Below, in pieces: positions 40,688 to 50,362 of a DNA stretch of 64,000 nt. This DNA comes from Pelomonas caseinilytica (GTDB taxonomy: Bacteria > Pseudomonadota > Gammaproteobacteria > Burkholderiales > Burkholderiaceae_C), in NCBI RefSeq assembly GCF_021353235.1, contig NZ_JAJTWT010000001.1, positions 744,001 through 808,000 on the forward strand. Reading direction: 5' to 3'. Position 1 is the first letter of the stretch, and every line of letters begins with the position of its first letter. The position numbers and the translations under genes were made by a program. The notes under the pieces were generated by a model. It made no database searches, had not been told where the DNA came from, and saw only the letters and a list, made by a program, of their open reading frames with translations.

Positions 40688-42016
40688 ATGAATTCCACCC
40701 CGGTCATCCATCAATTGCGCGTCGTGCCCGTCGCCGGGCGCGACAGCATGCTGCTCAACCTCAGCGGCGCGCATGCGCCCTTCTTCACGCGCAACCTGCT
40801 CATCCTCACCGACAGCGCCGGCCGCACCGGCGTGGGCGAGGTGCCCGGCGGCGAGAAGATCCGCCAGACGCTGGAGGACGCGCGCGCCCTCGTCGTCGGC
40901 CAGCCCGTCGGTTCCCACCAAGGCCTGCTGCGGACCGTGCAGCAGGCCTTCGCAGACCGCGACGCCGGCGGCCGCGGCCTGCAGACCTTCGACCTGCGCA
41001 CCACCATCCACGCCGTCACGGCCATCGAGTCGGCGATGCTGGACCTGCTGGGCCAGCACCTCGGCCTGCCGGTCGCGGCCCTGCTGGGCGAAGGCCAGCA
41101 GCGCGAGTCGGTCGAGATGCTGGGCTACCTCTTCTACGTGGGCGACAGGTCGAGAACCGACCTGCCCTACGCCAGCGATCCCGACGCCGACGACGCCTGG
41201 CTGCGCCTGCGCCACGAGGCGGCCCTGACGCCCCAGGCCATCGTCAGGCTGGCCGAGGCGGCCCGCGAGCGCTACGGCTTCAACGACTTCAAGCTCAAGG
41301 GCGGGGTGCTGCGCGGCGAGGACGAGGTCGAGGCCGTGCGGGCCCTGCACGAGCGCTTCCCCGAGGCCCGCGTGACCCTGGACCCCAACGGCGGCTGGCT
41401 GCTGAAGGACGCCATCCGCCTGATGCGCGACATGCGCGGCGTGCTGGCCTATGCCGAGGACCCCTGCGGCGCCGAGGACGGCTTCTCGGGCCGCGAGGTG
41501 ATGGCCGAGTTCCGCCGCGCCACCGGCCTGTCCACGGCCACCAACATGGTCGCCACCGACTGGCGCCAGCTCACGCACGCCCTGTCGCTGCAGAGCGTGG
41601 ACATCCCGCTGGCCGACCCGCATTTCTGGACCATGGCCGGCAGCGTGCGCGTGGCCCAGACCTGCCGCGACTGGGGCCTGACCTGGGGCTCGCACTCCAA
41701 CAACCATTTCGACGTGTCGCTGGCCATGTTCACCCACGTCGGCGCCGCCGCGCCGGGCCGGGTCACGGCGATCGACACCCACTGGATCTGGCAGGATGGC
41801 CAGCACCTGACGAAGGAGCCGCTGAAGATCGTCGGCGGCCATGTGCAGGTGCCGAAGAAGCCCGGCCTGGGCGTAGAGCTGGACATGGCCGCGGTCGAGA
41901 AGGCGCATCAGCTCTACAAGCAGCATGGCCTTGGCGCCCGCGACGACGCCGTTGCGATGCAATATTTGATTCCCGGCTGGACCTTCAATCCCAAGCGGCC
42001 CGCGCTGGATCGCTGA
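40688..42016 (+). CDS. gudD: Glucarate dehydratase
   Basis: Enolase-superfamily enzyme of 442 residues that dehydrates D-glucarate (and usually L-idarate) to 5-keto-4-deoxyglucarate. Marks: [18 protein letters not shown] in the capping domain, the KxK base in [10 protein letters not shown], metal ligands in [21 protein letters not shown] and [12 protein letters not shown], and the His of the His-Asp dyad in [15 protein letters not shown]. The length matches E. coli GudD. It handles the glucuronate-derived aldarate, complementing GarD. The start at 40688 comes 67 bp after the palindromic repeat; upstream in-frame starts lie within the repeat and are unlikely. Confidence 0.95.
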   Translation: MNSTPVIHQLRVVPVAGRDSMLLNLSGAHAPFFTRNLLILTDSAGRTGVGEVPGGEKIRQTLEDARALVVGQPVGSHQGLLRTVQQAFADRDAGGRGLQTFDLRTTIHAVTAIESAMLDLLGQHLGLPVAALLGEGQQRESVEMLGYLFYVGDRSRTDLPYASDPDADDAWLRLRHEAALTPQAIVRLAEAARERYGFNDFKLKGGVLRGEDEVEAVRALHERFPEARVTLDPNGGWLLKDAIRLMRDMRGVLAYAEDPCGAEDGFSGREVMAEFRRATGLSTATNMVATDWRQLTHALSLQSVDIPLADPHFWTMAGSVRVAQTCRDWGLTWGSHSNNHFDVSLAMFTHVGAAAPGRVTAIDTHWIWQDGQHLTKEPLKIVGGHVQVPKKPGLGVELDMAAVEKAHQLYKQHGLGARDDAVAMQYLIPGWTFNPKRPALDR

Positions 42017-42045
42017 TCCACCTCACCCACGTGCATCGCCCCCAA

Positions 42046-42136
42046 AACACAGCCACAGAGACACAGAGGCACAGAGACGGCGGGATCGTGCCCGCAACCG
42101 AGCTTCTCTGTGTCTCTGTGCCTCTGTGGCTGTGTT
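42046..42136. repeat. CACAGAG palindrome, copy 4 (gudD-KGSADH gap)
   Basis: Inverted repeat from AACACAGCCACAGAG to CTCTGTGGCTGTGTT, arms about 34 nt, loop about 25 nt. It starts 29 nt after the gudD stop and ends 31 nt before the next start. Confidence 0.85.
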
Positions 42137-42167
42137 CCTCGACGCACTGACCCACCGCAACACTGAC

Positions 42168-43607
42168 ATGCACAAGAACCTCATCAACGGTGAATGGCTG
42201 GACGGCCCCGCCGTCTCGCGCAACGTCAACCCGTCGGACACCCGCGACCTCATCGGCGAGTACGCCCAGGCCGACGCGCACCAGGCCGAACTGGCCATCT
42301 CGGCGGCGGCAGCCGCCTTCCCGGCCTGGAGCCTGTCCACGCCGCAGCAGCGCTTCGACATCCTCGACGCCGTCGGCACCGAGATCCTCGCCCGCCGCGC
42401 CGAGCTGGGCGACCTGCTGGCCCGCGAGGAGGGCAAGACCCTGCCCGAGGCCGTCGGCGAGGTCGTGCGCGCCGGCAACATCTTCAAGTTCTTCGCCGGC
42501 GAGGCCCTGCGCCCCGGCGGCGAGAGCCTGCCCTCCGTGCGTCCCGGCGTGGGCGTGGAAGTGACGCGCGAACCCCTCGGCGTCGTCGGCCTCATCACGC
42601 CCTGGAACTTCCCCATCGCGATCCCGGCCTGGAAGATCGCGCCCGCCCTGGCCTGGGGCAACTGCGTGGTGTTCAAGCCGGCCGACCTGGTACCCGGCTC
42701 GGCCTGGGCCCTCGCCGAGATCCTGTCGCGCTCGGGGCTGCCGGCCGGCGTGTTCAACCTCGTCATGGGCCGCGGCTCGGTCGTCGGCGAGAAGCTGCTG
42801 CACGACCCGCGCGTGGCGGCCATCAGCTTCACCGGCTCGGTCGCCACCGGCCAGAAGGTGGCCGCCGCCGCCGTGGCCCGCATGGCCAAGTTCCAGCTCG
42901 AGATGGGTGGCAAGAACCCCATGGTGGTGCTGGACGATGCCGACCTCGGCGTGGCGGTGAACGCCGCCGTCAACAGCGGCTTCTTCTCCACCGGCCAGCG
43001 CTGCACCGCCTCGTCGCGCCTGATCGTCACCGAAGGCATCCACGACCGCTTCGTCGCCGCCATGGTCGAGAAGATGAAGGCGCTGAAGGTGGACGACGCC
43101 CGCAAGGCCGGCACCGACATCGGCCCCGTGGTGGACGCCAGCCAGCTCGGCCAGGACGTGGACTACATCGGCATCGCCCGCGCCGAAGGCGGCCGCCTGG
43201 CCCAGGGCGGCGAGCGCCTGGAGCACAACGCCGACGGCGCCCCCGGCTTCTACCTCACGCCGGCCCTCATCACCGACACGACGGCCGCCATGCGCATCAA
43301 CCGCGAGGAGGTCTTCGGCCCCGTCGTCAGCGTCATCCGCGCCCGCGACTACGACGAGGCCCTGCACCTGGCCAACGACACGCCCTTCGGCCTGTCGGCC
43401 GGCATCGCCACCACCTCGCTCAAGCATGCCACCCACTTCAAGCGCCACTCGCAGGCCGGCATGGTGATGGTCAACCTGCCGACGGCGGGCGTCGACTATC
43501 ACGTGCCCTTCGGCGGTCGCAAGGGCAGCAGCTACGGCCCGCGCGAGCAGGGCCGGCATGCCGCCGAGTTCTACACGACGGTGAAGACCGCCTACACCCA
43601 AGCCTGA
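42168..43607 (+). CDS. Alpha-ketoglutarate semialdehyde dehydrogenase
   Basis: Oxidises 2,5-dioxovalerate to 2-oxoglutarate with NAD(P)+, the last step of the aldarate pathway and also of Weimberg-type pentose routes. The 479-residue aldehyde dehydrogenase has LITPWNFPIAIPAWKIAPAL, the cofactor loop SFTGSVATGQKVA, catalytic Glu245 in LEMGGKNPMVVL and catalytic Cys279 in STGQRCTASSRLIV, and NREEVFGPVVSVI. Context (kdgD, gudD) makes KGSA the substrate. ATG 42168 is 31 bp after the palindromic repeat. Confidence 0.92.
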   Translation: MHKNLINGEWLDGPAVSRNVNPSDTRDLIGEYAQADAHQAELAISAAAAAFPAWSLSTPQQRFDILDAVGTEILARRAELGDLLAREEGKTLPEAVGEVVRAGNIFKFFAGEALRPGGESLPSVRPGVGVEVTREPLGVVGLITPWNFPIAIPAWKIAPALAWGNCVVFKPADLVPGSAWALAEILSRSGLPAGVFNLVMGRGSVVGEKLLHDPRVAAISFTGSVATGQKVAAAAVARMAKFQLEMGGKNPMVVLDDADLGVAVNAAVNSGFFSTGQRCTASSRLIVTEGIHDRFVAAMVEKMKALKVDDARKAGTDIGPVVDASQLGQDVDYIGIARAEGGRLAQGGERLEHNADGAPGFYLTPALITDTTAAMRINREEVFGPVVSVIRARDYDEALHLANDTPFGLSAGIATTSLKHATHFKRHSQAGMVMVNLPTAGVDYHVPFGGRKGSSYGPREQGRHAAEFYTTVKTAYTQA

Positions 43608-43673
43608 TTCCCACCCCTTTCGGCACCACCGCCCGGCAGAAGGCGGAGCCGCTGCATTGCCCGGAGACAACCG

Positions 43674-45041
43674 ATGACCACCACCGCCCCGCTGGCCCGC
43701 GCCGCCGCGAACAGCGCCACCCGCACGAAGAAGCGCTTCGCCATCCTGGCCATGCTCTTCATCGTCACCACCATCAACTACGCCGACCGCGCGACGCTGT
43801 CCATCGCCGGCCCGGCGCTGTCCAAGGAGCTGGGCATCGATGCCGTGACCATGGGCTATGTGTTCTCGGCCTTCGGCTGGTCCTACGTCATCGCCCAGCT
43901 GCCCGGGGGCTGGCTGCTGGACCGCTTCGGCTCCAAGGCCGTCTACGCGGCCAGCATCCTGCTGTGGTCGGTGTTCACGCTGCTGCAGGGCGGCATCAGC
44001 TTCCTGACGGCCACGGCCAGCACGGCCGTCGTGGTGCTGTTCGCGCTGCGCTTCCTCGTCGGTGCGGCGGAGGCGCCCTCCTTCCCGGCCAACGGCCGCA
44101 TCGTGGCGAGCTGGTTCCCGGCCGCCGAGCGCGGCACGGCCTCGGCCATCTTCAACTCGGCCCAGTACTTCGCCACCGTGCTGTTCGCGCCGCTGATGGG
44201 CTGGATCACCCATGCCTACGGCTGGCCGGCCGTCTTCGTCGTGATGGGCGCCCTGGGCATCGTCCTCGGCCTGGTTTGGCTCAAGACCGTCTACACGCCC
44301 AGCACCCACCCCGGCGTCAACCAGGCCGAGCTGGACCACATCGCCGCCGGCGGCGCGCTGGTGAACATGGACCAGCCGGGCACCCAGAGCCGCAGCTTCG
44401 CGCCCGACTCGCCCAAGCTCGGCTACATCCGGCAGCTGCTGTCCAACCGCATGCTCATGGGCGTCTACATCGGCCAGTACTGCATCACCACGCTGACCTA
44501 TTTCTTCCTGACCTGGTTCCCCGTCTACCTCGTCAAGGAGCGCGGCATGTCCATCCTCAGCGCCGGCTTCGTCGCGGCGCTGCCGGCCATCTGCGGTTTC
44601 GCGGGCGGCGTGCTGGGCGGCGTCATCTCCGACGCGCTGCTGCGCCGGGGCAGCAGCCTGACGCTGGCGCGCAAGACGCCCATCGTCGTGGGCATGCTGC
44701 TGTCCACCTCCATGATCGTCTGCAACTACGTCGACAGCGCCACGCTGGTGGTGGCCATCATGTCGCTGGCCTTCTTCGGCAAGGGCCTGGGCGCCCTGGG
44801 CTGGGCCGTCGTCTCCGACACCTCGCCCAAGGAGATCTCCGGCCTGTCCGGCGCCCTCTTCAACACCTTCGGCAACACCGCCGGCATCACCACGCCCATC
44901 GTCATCGGCTACCTCGTCAAGGGCACGGGCTCGTTCAACGCGGCCCTGGTCTTCGTCGCGGCCAATGCCCTGGTCGCCGTCGCCTGCTATCTCTTCGTGG
45001 TGGGCGAGATCCGGCGTTTCGAGCTGAAGAAGGCGGCTTGA
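43674..45041 (+). CDS. gudP: MFS transporter, anion:cation symporter family, probable glucarate/hexuronate permease
   Basis: A 455-residue inner-membrane protein with about 12 helices. ACS-family marks: TTINYADRATLSIAGP, SAFGWSYVIAQLPGGWLLDR, FGSKAVY, RFLVGAAEAPSFPANGRIVA, SWFPAAERGTASAIFN and TWFPVYLVKERGMS. This is the GudP/GarP/ExuT group that takes up sugar acids by proton symport. Its position as last gene of the aldarate operon fits uptake of glucarate, galactarate or hexuronate. The gene symbol is by analogy. Confidence 0.88.
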   Translation: MTTTAPLARAAANSATRTKKRFAILAMLFIVTTINYADRATLSIAGPALSKELGIDAVTMGYVFSAFGWSYVIAQLPGGWLLDRFGSKAVYAASILLWSVFTLLQGGISFLTATASTAVVVLFALRFLVGAAEAPSFPANGRIVASWFPAAERGTASAIFNSAQYFATVLFAPLMGWITHAYGWPAVFVVMGALGIVLGLVWLKTVYTPSTHPGVNQAELDHIAAGGALVNMDQPGTQSRSFAPDSPKLGYIRQLLSNRMLMGVYIGQYCITTLTYFFLTWFPVYLVKERGMSILSAGFVAALPAICGFAGGVLGGVISDALLRRGSSLTLARKTPIVVGMLLSTSMIVCNYVDSATLVVAIMSLAFFGKGLGALGWAVVSDTSPKEISGLSGALFNTFGNTAGITTPIVIGYLVKGTGSFNAALVFVAANALVAVACYLFVVGEIRRFELKKAA

Positions 45042-45087
45042 GCTTGCCGACAGCTTGGCGGCGCGCGAGCCGCTAATCTCCCGGTCC

Positions 45088-46461
45088 ATGCGCCGCCTCG
45101 CCCTGCTCCCGCTCGTCCTCCTCGCCGCCTGCGCCGGCACGCCGCCGCCGCCGGCCGAGCCACCCGCGCCGGCCGGCCTGCAGCAGGCCTGGGTCCAGGC
45201 CGTGGCCGGACCCGGCTGGGCCGTGCGGGCCCTGACGGCCGAGGCCCGTTGCCCCGACCTCGCCTGGCCCGGCGGCAGCGCCCCCATGGCCGAGCGCGCG
45301 GCACCCGCGGACGAGCCGGCGCCGCCGGGCAACCACGAGCCCGAACGCAAGCCCAGCCGCTTCACGCTGCGCGCCTGCGAGGCGCCCTGGCCCGCGGGCG
45401 TCGCCGCCCTGCAGGTGGGCGACGTCGCGCTGAAGGCGCCGCCCCGCCACCCCCACCGCATCCTCGTGCTCGGCGACACCGGCTGCCGTCTCAAGGGCTC
45501 GACCCATGCCTACCAGGGCTGCAACGACCCGCTGGACTGGCCCTTCCCGCGCGTGCTGGCCCAGGCGGTCGCGATGAAGCCCGACCTGGTCGTCCACGTG
45601 GGCGACTTCCACTACCGCGAAAGCCCCTGCCCGGCCGGCGTGGCCGCCTGCGCCGGCAGCCCCTGGGGTTATGGCGACGACACCTGGCAGGCCGACTTCT
45701 TCCGCCCCGCCCAGGCCCTGCTGGCGTCGGCGCCCTGGGTCTTCGTGCGCGGCAACCACGAGGCCTGCAGCCGCGCCGGCCAGGGCTGGCTGCGCTATCT
45801 CGATCCGCAGGCCGGCCCCGCGCGCCGCTGCGGCGAGGGCACCACGGAGCCCGGCTTCGACGCAGGCGACTTCACCGCGCCCTTCACCGTGCCGCTGTCG
45901 CCGCGCAGCCAGCTCATCGTCTTCGACTCCTCCGAGATCGGCACCACGACGCCACCGCGCACCTCGCCGGCCTGGGCGCGCTGGCGGGCCCAGCTCGACC
46001 GCGTCGCCGAGCTGGCCCAGGATCGCGCCCAGAGCATCTTCGTCAACCACCACCCCAGCCTGGCCTTCAACCCGCACCCGCTCGGCCGGCCAGGCCTGTC
46101 GAGCTCGGGCCTGACCCCGCTGCTGCAGGACGCCACGCCCAGCCGCCTCTTCCCGGCCGGCGTGCAGTTGACCCTGCACGGCCACGTCCACATGCACCAG
46201 GCCCTGGGCTTCGCCAGCAACCACCCGGCCACCCTGGTCGTGGGCAACAGCGGCTCGGCGGCCTCGGGCCGCGTCGACGCCGAGGCCGCCCTCAAACACG
46301 AGTTGCTGCCCGGCGCGCGGCTGGAGACGGTCGAGATCCACACCGACTTCGGCTTCTCCATGCTCACCGCCACGCCCGAAGGCTGGGACCTCGACGCCTA
46401 CGACGCCCTCGGCCAGCCGCTGGCCCGCTGCGTCGTCGCCGGGCAGAAGCTGCGCTGCTGA
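45088..46461 (+). CDS. Metallophosphoesterase lipoprotein
   Basis: A 457-residue calcineurin-like phosphoesterase. The N-terminus is a lipoprotein signal (LVLLAACAG, lipidated Cys), so it is anchored in a membrane facing the periplasm. The five metal motifs appear in order: VLGDTGC, VVHVGDFHYR, FVRGNHEACS, FVNHHPSL and LHGHVHMH. Sequence between motifs (FDSSEIGTTTPP) is unlike purple acid phosphatases of plants. The phosphoester substrate is unknown. ATG 45088 is chosen for the lipobox. It follows the aldarate operon at 46 bp but is probably an unrelated gene. Confidence 0.85.
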   Translation: MRRLALLPLVLLAACAGTPPPPAEPPAPAGLQQAWVQAVAGPGWAVRALTAEARCPDLAWPGGSAPMAERAAPADEPAPPGNHEPERKPSRFTLRACEAPWPAGVAALQVGDVALKAPPRHPHRILVLGDTGCRLKGSTHAYQGCNDPLDWPFPRVLAQAVAMKPDLVVHVGDFHYRESPCPAGVAACAGSPWGYGDDTWQADFFRPAQALLASAPWVFVRGNHEACSRAGQGWLRYLDPQAGPARRCGEGTTEPGFDAGDFTAPFTVPLSPRSQLIVFDSSEIGTTTPPRTSPAWARWRAQLDRVAELAQDRAQSIFVNHHPSLAFNPHPLGRPGLSSSGLTPLLQDATPSRLFPAGVQLTLHGHVHMHQALGFASNHPATLVVGNSGSAASGRVDAEAALKHELLPGARLETVEIHTDFGFSMLTATPEGWDLDAYDALGQPLARCVVAGQKLRC

Positions 46462-46650
46462 AGGACATCCCGTCACGCATGACTTCCGGTAGGGACGCCA
46501 GACGTAAAGCCCGCGCATTCCGTCACCTGACGGCGGAATTGAAGGGTTTCTGTCGGGTAAACCGGAACCGCCTTCCAAGCCCCCCGGGCTACACTGGCCT
46601 CACCTGTCAAGCTGTTTCGGCAGGATTACGTTGATCACAGGACTCGCCTC

Positions 46651-48087
46651 ATGAGCTCCAAATTGAAAGTCGCCGGTTGGGTCGCCCTCGGTGCCGTCGC
46701 AGGTGCACTCACCACGATGCAACTCCAGGCCAATGCGCGCAGCAGCCTGTCGCCCCTGCCCCTGGAGGAAATGCAGCAGCTCGCCGCGGTTTTCGGCCTG
46801 GTCAAGAGCGAATACGTCGAACCCGTCGACGAGAAGAAGCTGATCAACGACGCGATCTCGGGCATGGTGTCCGGGCTCGACCCCCATTCCCAGTTCTTCG
46901 ACAAGAAGACCTTCAAGGAATTCCGTGAAGGCACGACCGGCAAGTTCGTCGGCGTCGGCATCGAGATCGGCATGGAAGACGGCCTGGTCAAGATCGTCTC
47001 CCCCATCGAAGGCTCGCCCGCCTTCCGCGCCGGCCTGAAGAGCGGCGACCTGATCAGCCGCATCGACGACACCGCCGTGCGCGGGCTGTCCATCGACCAG
47101 GCGGTCAAGAAGATGCGCGGCGAACCGGCCACCAAGGTCAGCCTCACCATCTACCGCAAGGCCGAGAACCGCACCTTCCCCGTGACCATCGTGCGCGAGG
47201 AGATCAAGGTCCAGAGCGTGCGCGCCAAGGTGGTGGAGCCCGGCTATGCCTGGATCCGCGTGAGCCAGTTCCAGGACCGTACCGTCGACGACTTCGCCAG
47301 GAAGCTCGAGGAGATCTACAAGCAGGAACCCCACCTCAAGGGCCTGGTGCTCGACCTGCGCAACGATCCGGGCGGCCTGCTCGAAGGCGCCGTGGCCATC
47401 TCGGCCGCCTTCCTGCCGCAGGGCGTGGAAGTCGTCTCGACCAATGGCCAGGTGCCCGAATCCAAGGCCAGCTACAAGGCCACGCCGGACGACTACCGCC
47501 GCCGTGCCAGCGACGACCCGCTCAAGCGCCTGCCCGCCGCCCTCAAGACCGTGCCGCTGGTGGTGCTGGTCAACGAAGGCTCGGCCAGCGCCAGCGAGAT
47601 CGTGGCCGGCGCCCTGCAGGACCACCACCGCGCCACGCTGATGGGCGCCCAGACCTTCGGCAAGGGCTCCGTGCAGACGGTGCGCCAGCTCGGCCCCGAG
47701 ACGGCCCTGAAGATCACCACGGCCCGCTACTACACGCCGAGCGGCCGCTCCATCCAGGCCAAGGGCATCGTGCCCGACGTGATGCTGGACGAGACCGCCG
47801 AGGGCAACGTCTTCGCCGCCCTGCGCATGCGCGAGTCCGACCTCGAAAAGCACCTGGCCAACGGCCCCGAGGACAACGCCGAGCGCCAGAAGGCCCGCGA
47901 GGAAGCCCGCGCCAAGCTGGAGGCCGAGTACGCCAAGCGTGCCGAGCCGCCCAAGCCCCTGCCCGAGTTCGGCTCGACCGAGGACTTCCCCCTGGTCCAG
48001 GCCCTGAACCAGCTCAAGGGCCAGCCGGTCATCGCCTCCAAGACCGCGGTCGAGCGCAAGGCCGAGGCCAAGACGAACAACGAATAA
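46651..48087 (+). CDS. ctpA: Carboxy-terminal processing protease (S41 family)
   Basis: Periplasmic serine protease of 478 residues anchored by an N-terminal hydrophobic segment (VAGWVALGAVAGALTTM). A PDZ domain spans about residues 90-180 (GVGIEIGMEDGLVKIVSPIE, GLKSGDLISRID). The protease core holds the Ser/Lys dyad in NEGSASASEIVAGAL (about 309-320) and FGKGSVQTVRQL (Lys near 338). A Glu/Lys/Arg-rich helix and tail follow. It trims C-termini of periplasmic proteins. In Burkholderiales ctpA is usually followed by moeB; here an MFS/LysR pair lies between them. Confidence 0.95.
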   Translation: MSSKLKVAGWVALGAVAGALTTMQLQANARSSLSPLPLEEMQQLAAVFGLVKSEYVEPVDEKKLINDAISGMVSGLDPHSQFFDKKTFKEFREGTTGKFVGVGIEIGMEDGLVKIVSPIEGSPAFRAGLKSGDLISRIDDTAVRGLSIDQAVKKMRGEPATKVSLTIYRKAENRTFPVTIVREEIKVQSVRAKVVEPGYAWIRVSQFQDRTVDDFARKLEEIYKQEPHLKGLVLDLRNDPGGLLEGAVAISAAFLPQGVEVVSTNGQVPESKASYKATPDDYRRRASDDPLKRLPAALKTVPLVVLVNEGSASASEIVAGALQDHHRATLMGAQTFGKGSVQTVRQLGPETALKITTARYYTPSGRSIQAKGIVPDVMLDETAEGNVFAALRMRESDLEKHLANGPEDNAERQKAREEARAKLEAEYAKRAEPPKPLPEFGSTEDFPLVQALNQLKGQPVIASKTAVERKAEAKTNNE

Positions 48088-48114
48088 CGACGTAGCACAC
48101 CTGATTTCAAGCAC

Positions 48115-48139
48115 ACGGGCCCTCTGGGCCCGTTTTTTT
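48115..48139 (+). terminator. Rho-independent terminator of ctpA
   Basis: CGGGCCC (48116-48122) pairs with GGGCCCG (48126-48132) over a 3-nt loop, followed by seven T residues. It lies 28 bp after the ctpA stop and just before the convergent MFS gene. Confidence 0.85.
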
Positions 48140-48159
48140 GCTCTTTGCCGGCCCGCGCG

Positions 48160-49359
48160 TCAGCCGCCCCGGCGTGCGACGGCCAGCGCGCCGAGCGCCG
48201 CCAAGGCGCCCAGCGCCGGCACCGCCCGCCAGCCGAAGGCAGCCAGCAGCGCCGAGCCCAGCGCCGCGCCGCTGGCCATGCCGACGAACATCGAGCTCAC
48301 CAGCACCGCGTTCAGCCGGCTGCGCGAGGCCGGGTCGAGGCTGTAGATGACGCTCTGGTGGGACACCAGGGCCGCCTGCACGCCCAGGTCGAACACCACG
48401 GCCACCGCCACCAGGCCCCAGAGCGATGCCGGCGCGACGGCCTCGGCCGCGAAGGCCACGAAGACCAGCAGCGCCGCCGCCCGGATCACCGCCTGCGGAC
48501 CGCGCCGGTCGGCCATGCCGCCGGCCAGGGGCGCCGCGAGGGCGCCGGCCGCACCCGCCAGGCCGAAGGCCCCCGCCACGGCGCTCCCCTGGCCGAACTC
48601 GGGCCCGGCCAGCACCAGCGCCAGCGTCGACCAGAAGGCGCTGAAGGCCACGGACAGCAGGCCCTGGGCCAGGGCGGCCCGGCGCAGCGCGGGGTAGCGC
48701 GTCCACAGGCCCGCCATCGAGGCCAGCAGGGCGCCGTAGCCGGCCTGCGTCGCCGGCACGAAGCGCGGCAGGCCGCGCCACAGCAACGGCATGACGAGGG
48801 CCACGGCGACGGCGGCCGTGCCGTACACCGCCCGCCAGCCGGCCAGGGCGGCGAGGGAGCCGGCGGCCACGCGCGACAGCAGGATGCCGAGCAACAGCCC
48901 CGTCATGACCTGGCCGACGCGCCGGCCGCGCTCGGCCTCGGGCGCGAGCGTCGCGGCGGCCGGCACCAGGTCCTGGGCCAGCGTGGCGGTCAGCCCGATG
49001 GCGATGCTCGCGACGCACAGGGCCGCGAAGCCCGGCGCCACGGCCGCGGAGGCCAGGGCCGCCACCAGCGTCGCCGCCTTGACGACGATGATGCGGCGGC
49101 GGTCATAACGGTCGCCCAGCGGGGACAGCAACAGGATGGCCGCGCCGTAGCCGAGCTGGGTCAGCGTGGGCAGCAGGCCGATGGTGGCGCTGCCGACGCC
49201 GAAATCGGCCGACAGCAGGCCGAGCAGAGGCTGCACGTAGTAGATGGAGGCCACGGCCAGGCCGGTGGCGGTGGCCAGCAGCAGCGTCAGGGCCGCACCG
49301 AGCGCCGGGGCGGCGGACGCGCCGGCCGCAAGGGTGGGAGAGGCAGGAGTGGAGTTCAT
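48160..49359 (-). CDS. MFS transporter, probable drug or metabolite efflux pump
   Basis: A 399-residue protein with about 12 hydrophobic helices. Motif A-like LLSPLGDRYDRRRIIVVKA follows helix 2, and IYYVQPLLGLLSADF in helix 1 is typical of the YdhP/NepI-like exporter group. GGMADRRGPQAVIR marks the second half. The divergent LysR gene 72 bp away is its likely regulator. Substrate unknown. The ctpA terminator lies at its 3' side and separates the two converging transcripts. Confidence 0.85.
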   Translation of the reverse strand: MNSTPASPTLAAGASAAPALGAALTLLLATATGLAVASIYYVQPLLGLLSADFGVGSATIGLLPTLTQLGYGAAILLLSPLGDRYDRRRIIVVKAATLVAALASAAVAPGFAALCVASIAIGLTATLAQDLVPAAATLAPEAERGRRVGQVMTGLLLGILLSRVAAGSLAALAGWRAVYGTAAVAVALVMPLLWRGLPRFVPATQAGYGALLASMAGLWTRYPALRRAALAQGLLSVAFSAFWSTLALVLAGPEFGQGSAVAGAFGLAGAAGALAAPLAGGMADRRGPQAVIRAAALLVFVAFAAEAVAPASLWGLVAVAVVFDLGVQAALVSHQSVIYSLDPASRSRLNAVLVSSMFVGMASGAALGSALLAAFGWRAVPALGALAALGALAVARRGG

Positions 49360-49431
49360 GGCCGGGAGTTTCGCGAGCCGGCAATCCCCCTGCTAGACGC
49401 ATAGCCTCACTGACTGACATACGCTTCATGC

Positions 49432-50358
49432 ATGAGCACGAGTTTCGACCGCCTGCTGCTGATGCAGACCTTCGTCCGCGTGGTGGAAGCAGGCAGCCTG
49501 TCGGCGGCCGCCCGCCAGCTCGGCACGACGCAGCCGACGGTGAGCCGCCGCCTGCAGGCCCTGGAGCGCCAGCTCGGCCAGCCGCTGGTGCAGCGCTCGA
49601 CGCACGCCCTGAGACTGACCGAAACCGGCGAGAGCGCCTACGAACAGGCCAAGGCCCTGGCGAGCGCCTGGGAGGGCTTCGAGGAATCGCTGCGCGCCGA
49701 GCCCGGCCTGCCGGAGGGCCTGCTGCGCGTGCAGGTGCCCCATGCCTTCGGCCAGGAGCATCTCGTGGCGCCCCTGGTGCAGGCGCTCAAGGCGGCGCCG
49801 GGGCTGCGGGTGGAATGGCTGCTGAGCGACGCGCCGCCCAACTTCGTCGAACAGGGGCTGGACTGCGCCATCCGCGTGGGCGGGCGGGCCGAAGGCGCCG
49901 TCGTGGCCATCCCGCTGGCCCGCGTGCCGCGCGTGCTGGTGGCCTCGCCCGCGCTGCTGGCGGGGCGCATGCCGGAGCGCCCCGAGGACCTCGCCGAGCT
50001 GCCCTGGGTGGCGCTGCAGACCTTCTACCGCCACGAACTGCAGCTGTGGCGCGACGACGGCGAACGCGGGCGCGTCGCCATCCGCCCCGTGCTCGCCACC
50101 GACAGCCTCTACGCCAACCGCGAGGCCGTGCGCCTGGGCCTGGGCGCGGCCCTGCTGTCCGGCTGGGCGGTGCAGCATGACATCGAGCAGGGCCGGCTGG
50201 TGCGGCTGCTGCCGCGCTGGCGCGGCGAGGCCCTGCCGGTGCACCTGCTCTACCCCAACCCGCCCGCGCCCCCCGCACGGCTGCGTTACTTCATCGAGGC
50301 GATGCGGCGCAGCATGGGGCAGCCGCTGTGGCCGGACGCCGGCCAAGGGCTATCCTGA
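49432..50358 (+). CDS. LysR-family transcriptional regulator
   Basis: A 308-residue regulator with N-terminal winged helix (FVRVVEAGSLSAAARQLGTT, QPTVSRRLQALERQLGQPLV) and a substrate-binding domain of the CrgA-like group (LRVQVPHAFGQEHLVAPLV, DCAIRVGGRAEGAVVA). It diverges from the MFS exporter gene over 72 bp, the classic arrangement for LysR control of the neighbour. Its stop is 4 bp before the moeB start, so moeB may be co-transcribed. Confidence 0.9.
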   Translation: MSTSFDRLLLMQTFVRVVEAGSLSAAARQLGTTQPTVSRRLQALERQLGQPLVQRSTHALRLTETGESAYEQAKALASAWEGFEESLRAEPGLPEGLLRVQVPHAFGQEHLVAPLVQALKAAPGLRVEWLLSDAPPNFVEQGLDCAIRVGGRAEGAVVAIPLARVPRVLVASPALLAGRMPERPEDLAELPWVALQTFYRHELQLWRDDGERGRVAIRPVLATDSLYANREAVRLGLGAALLSGWAVQHDIEQGRLVRLLPRWRGEALPVHLLYPNPPAPPARLRYFIEAMRRSMGQPLWPDAGQGLS

Positions 50359-50362
50359 CGCC

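Noticed and set aside
41985-45494. Minus-strand frame of 1169 codons across the aldarate operon
   Set aside because: Antisense to the end of gudD, KGSA dehydrogenase, the MFS gene and a metallophosphoesterase, with Gly/His/Val-rich shadow composition.
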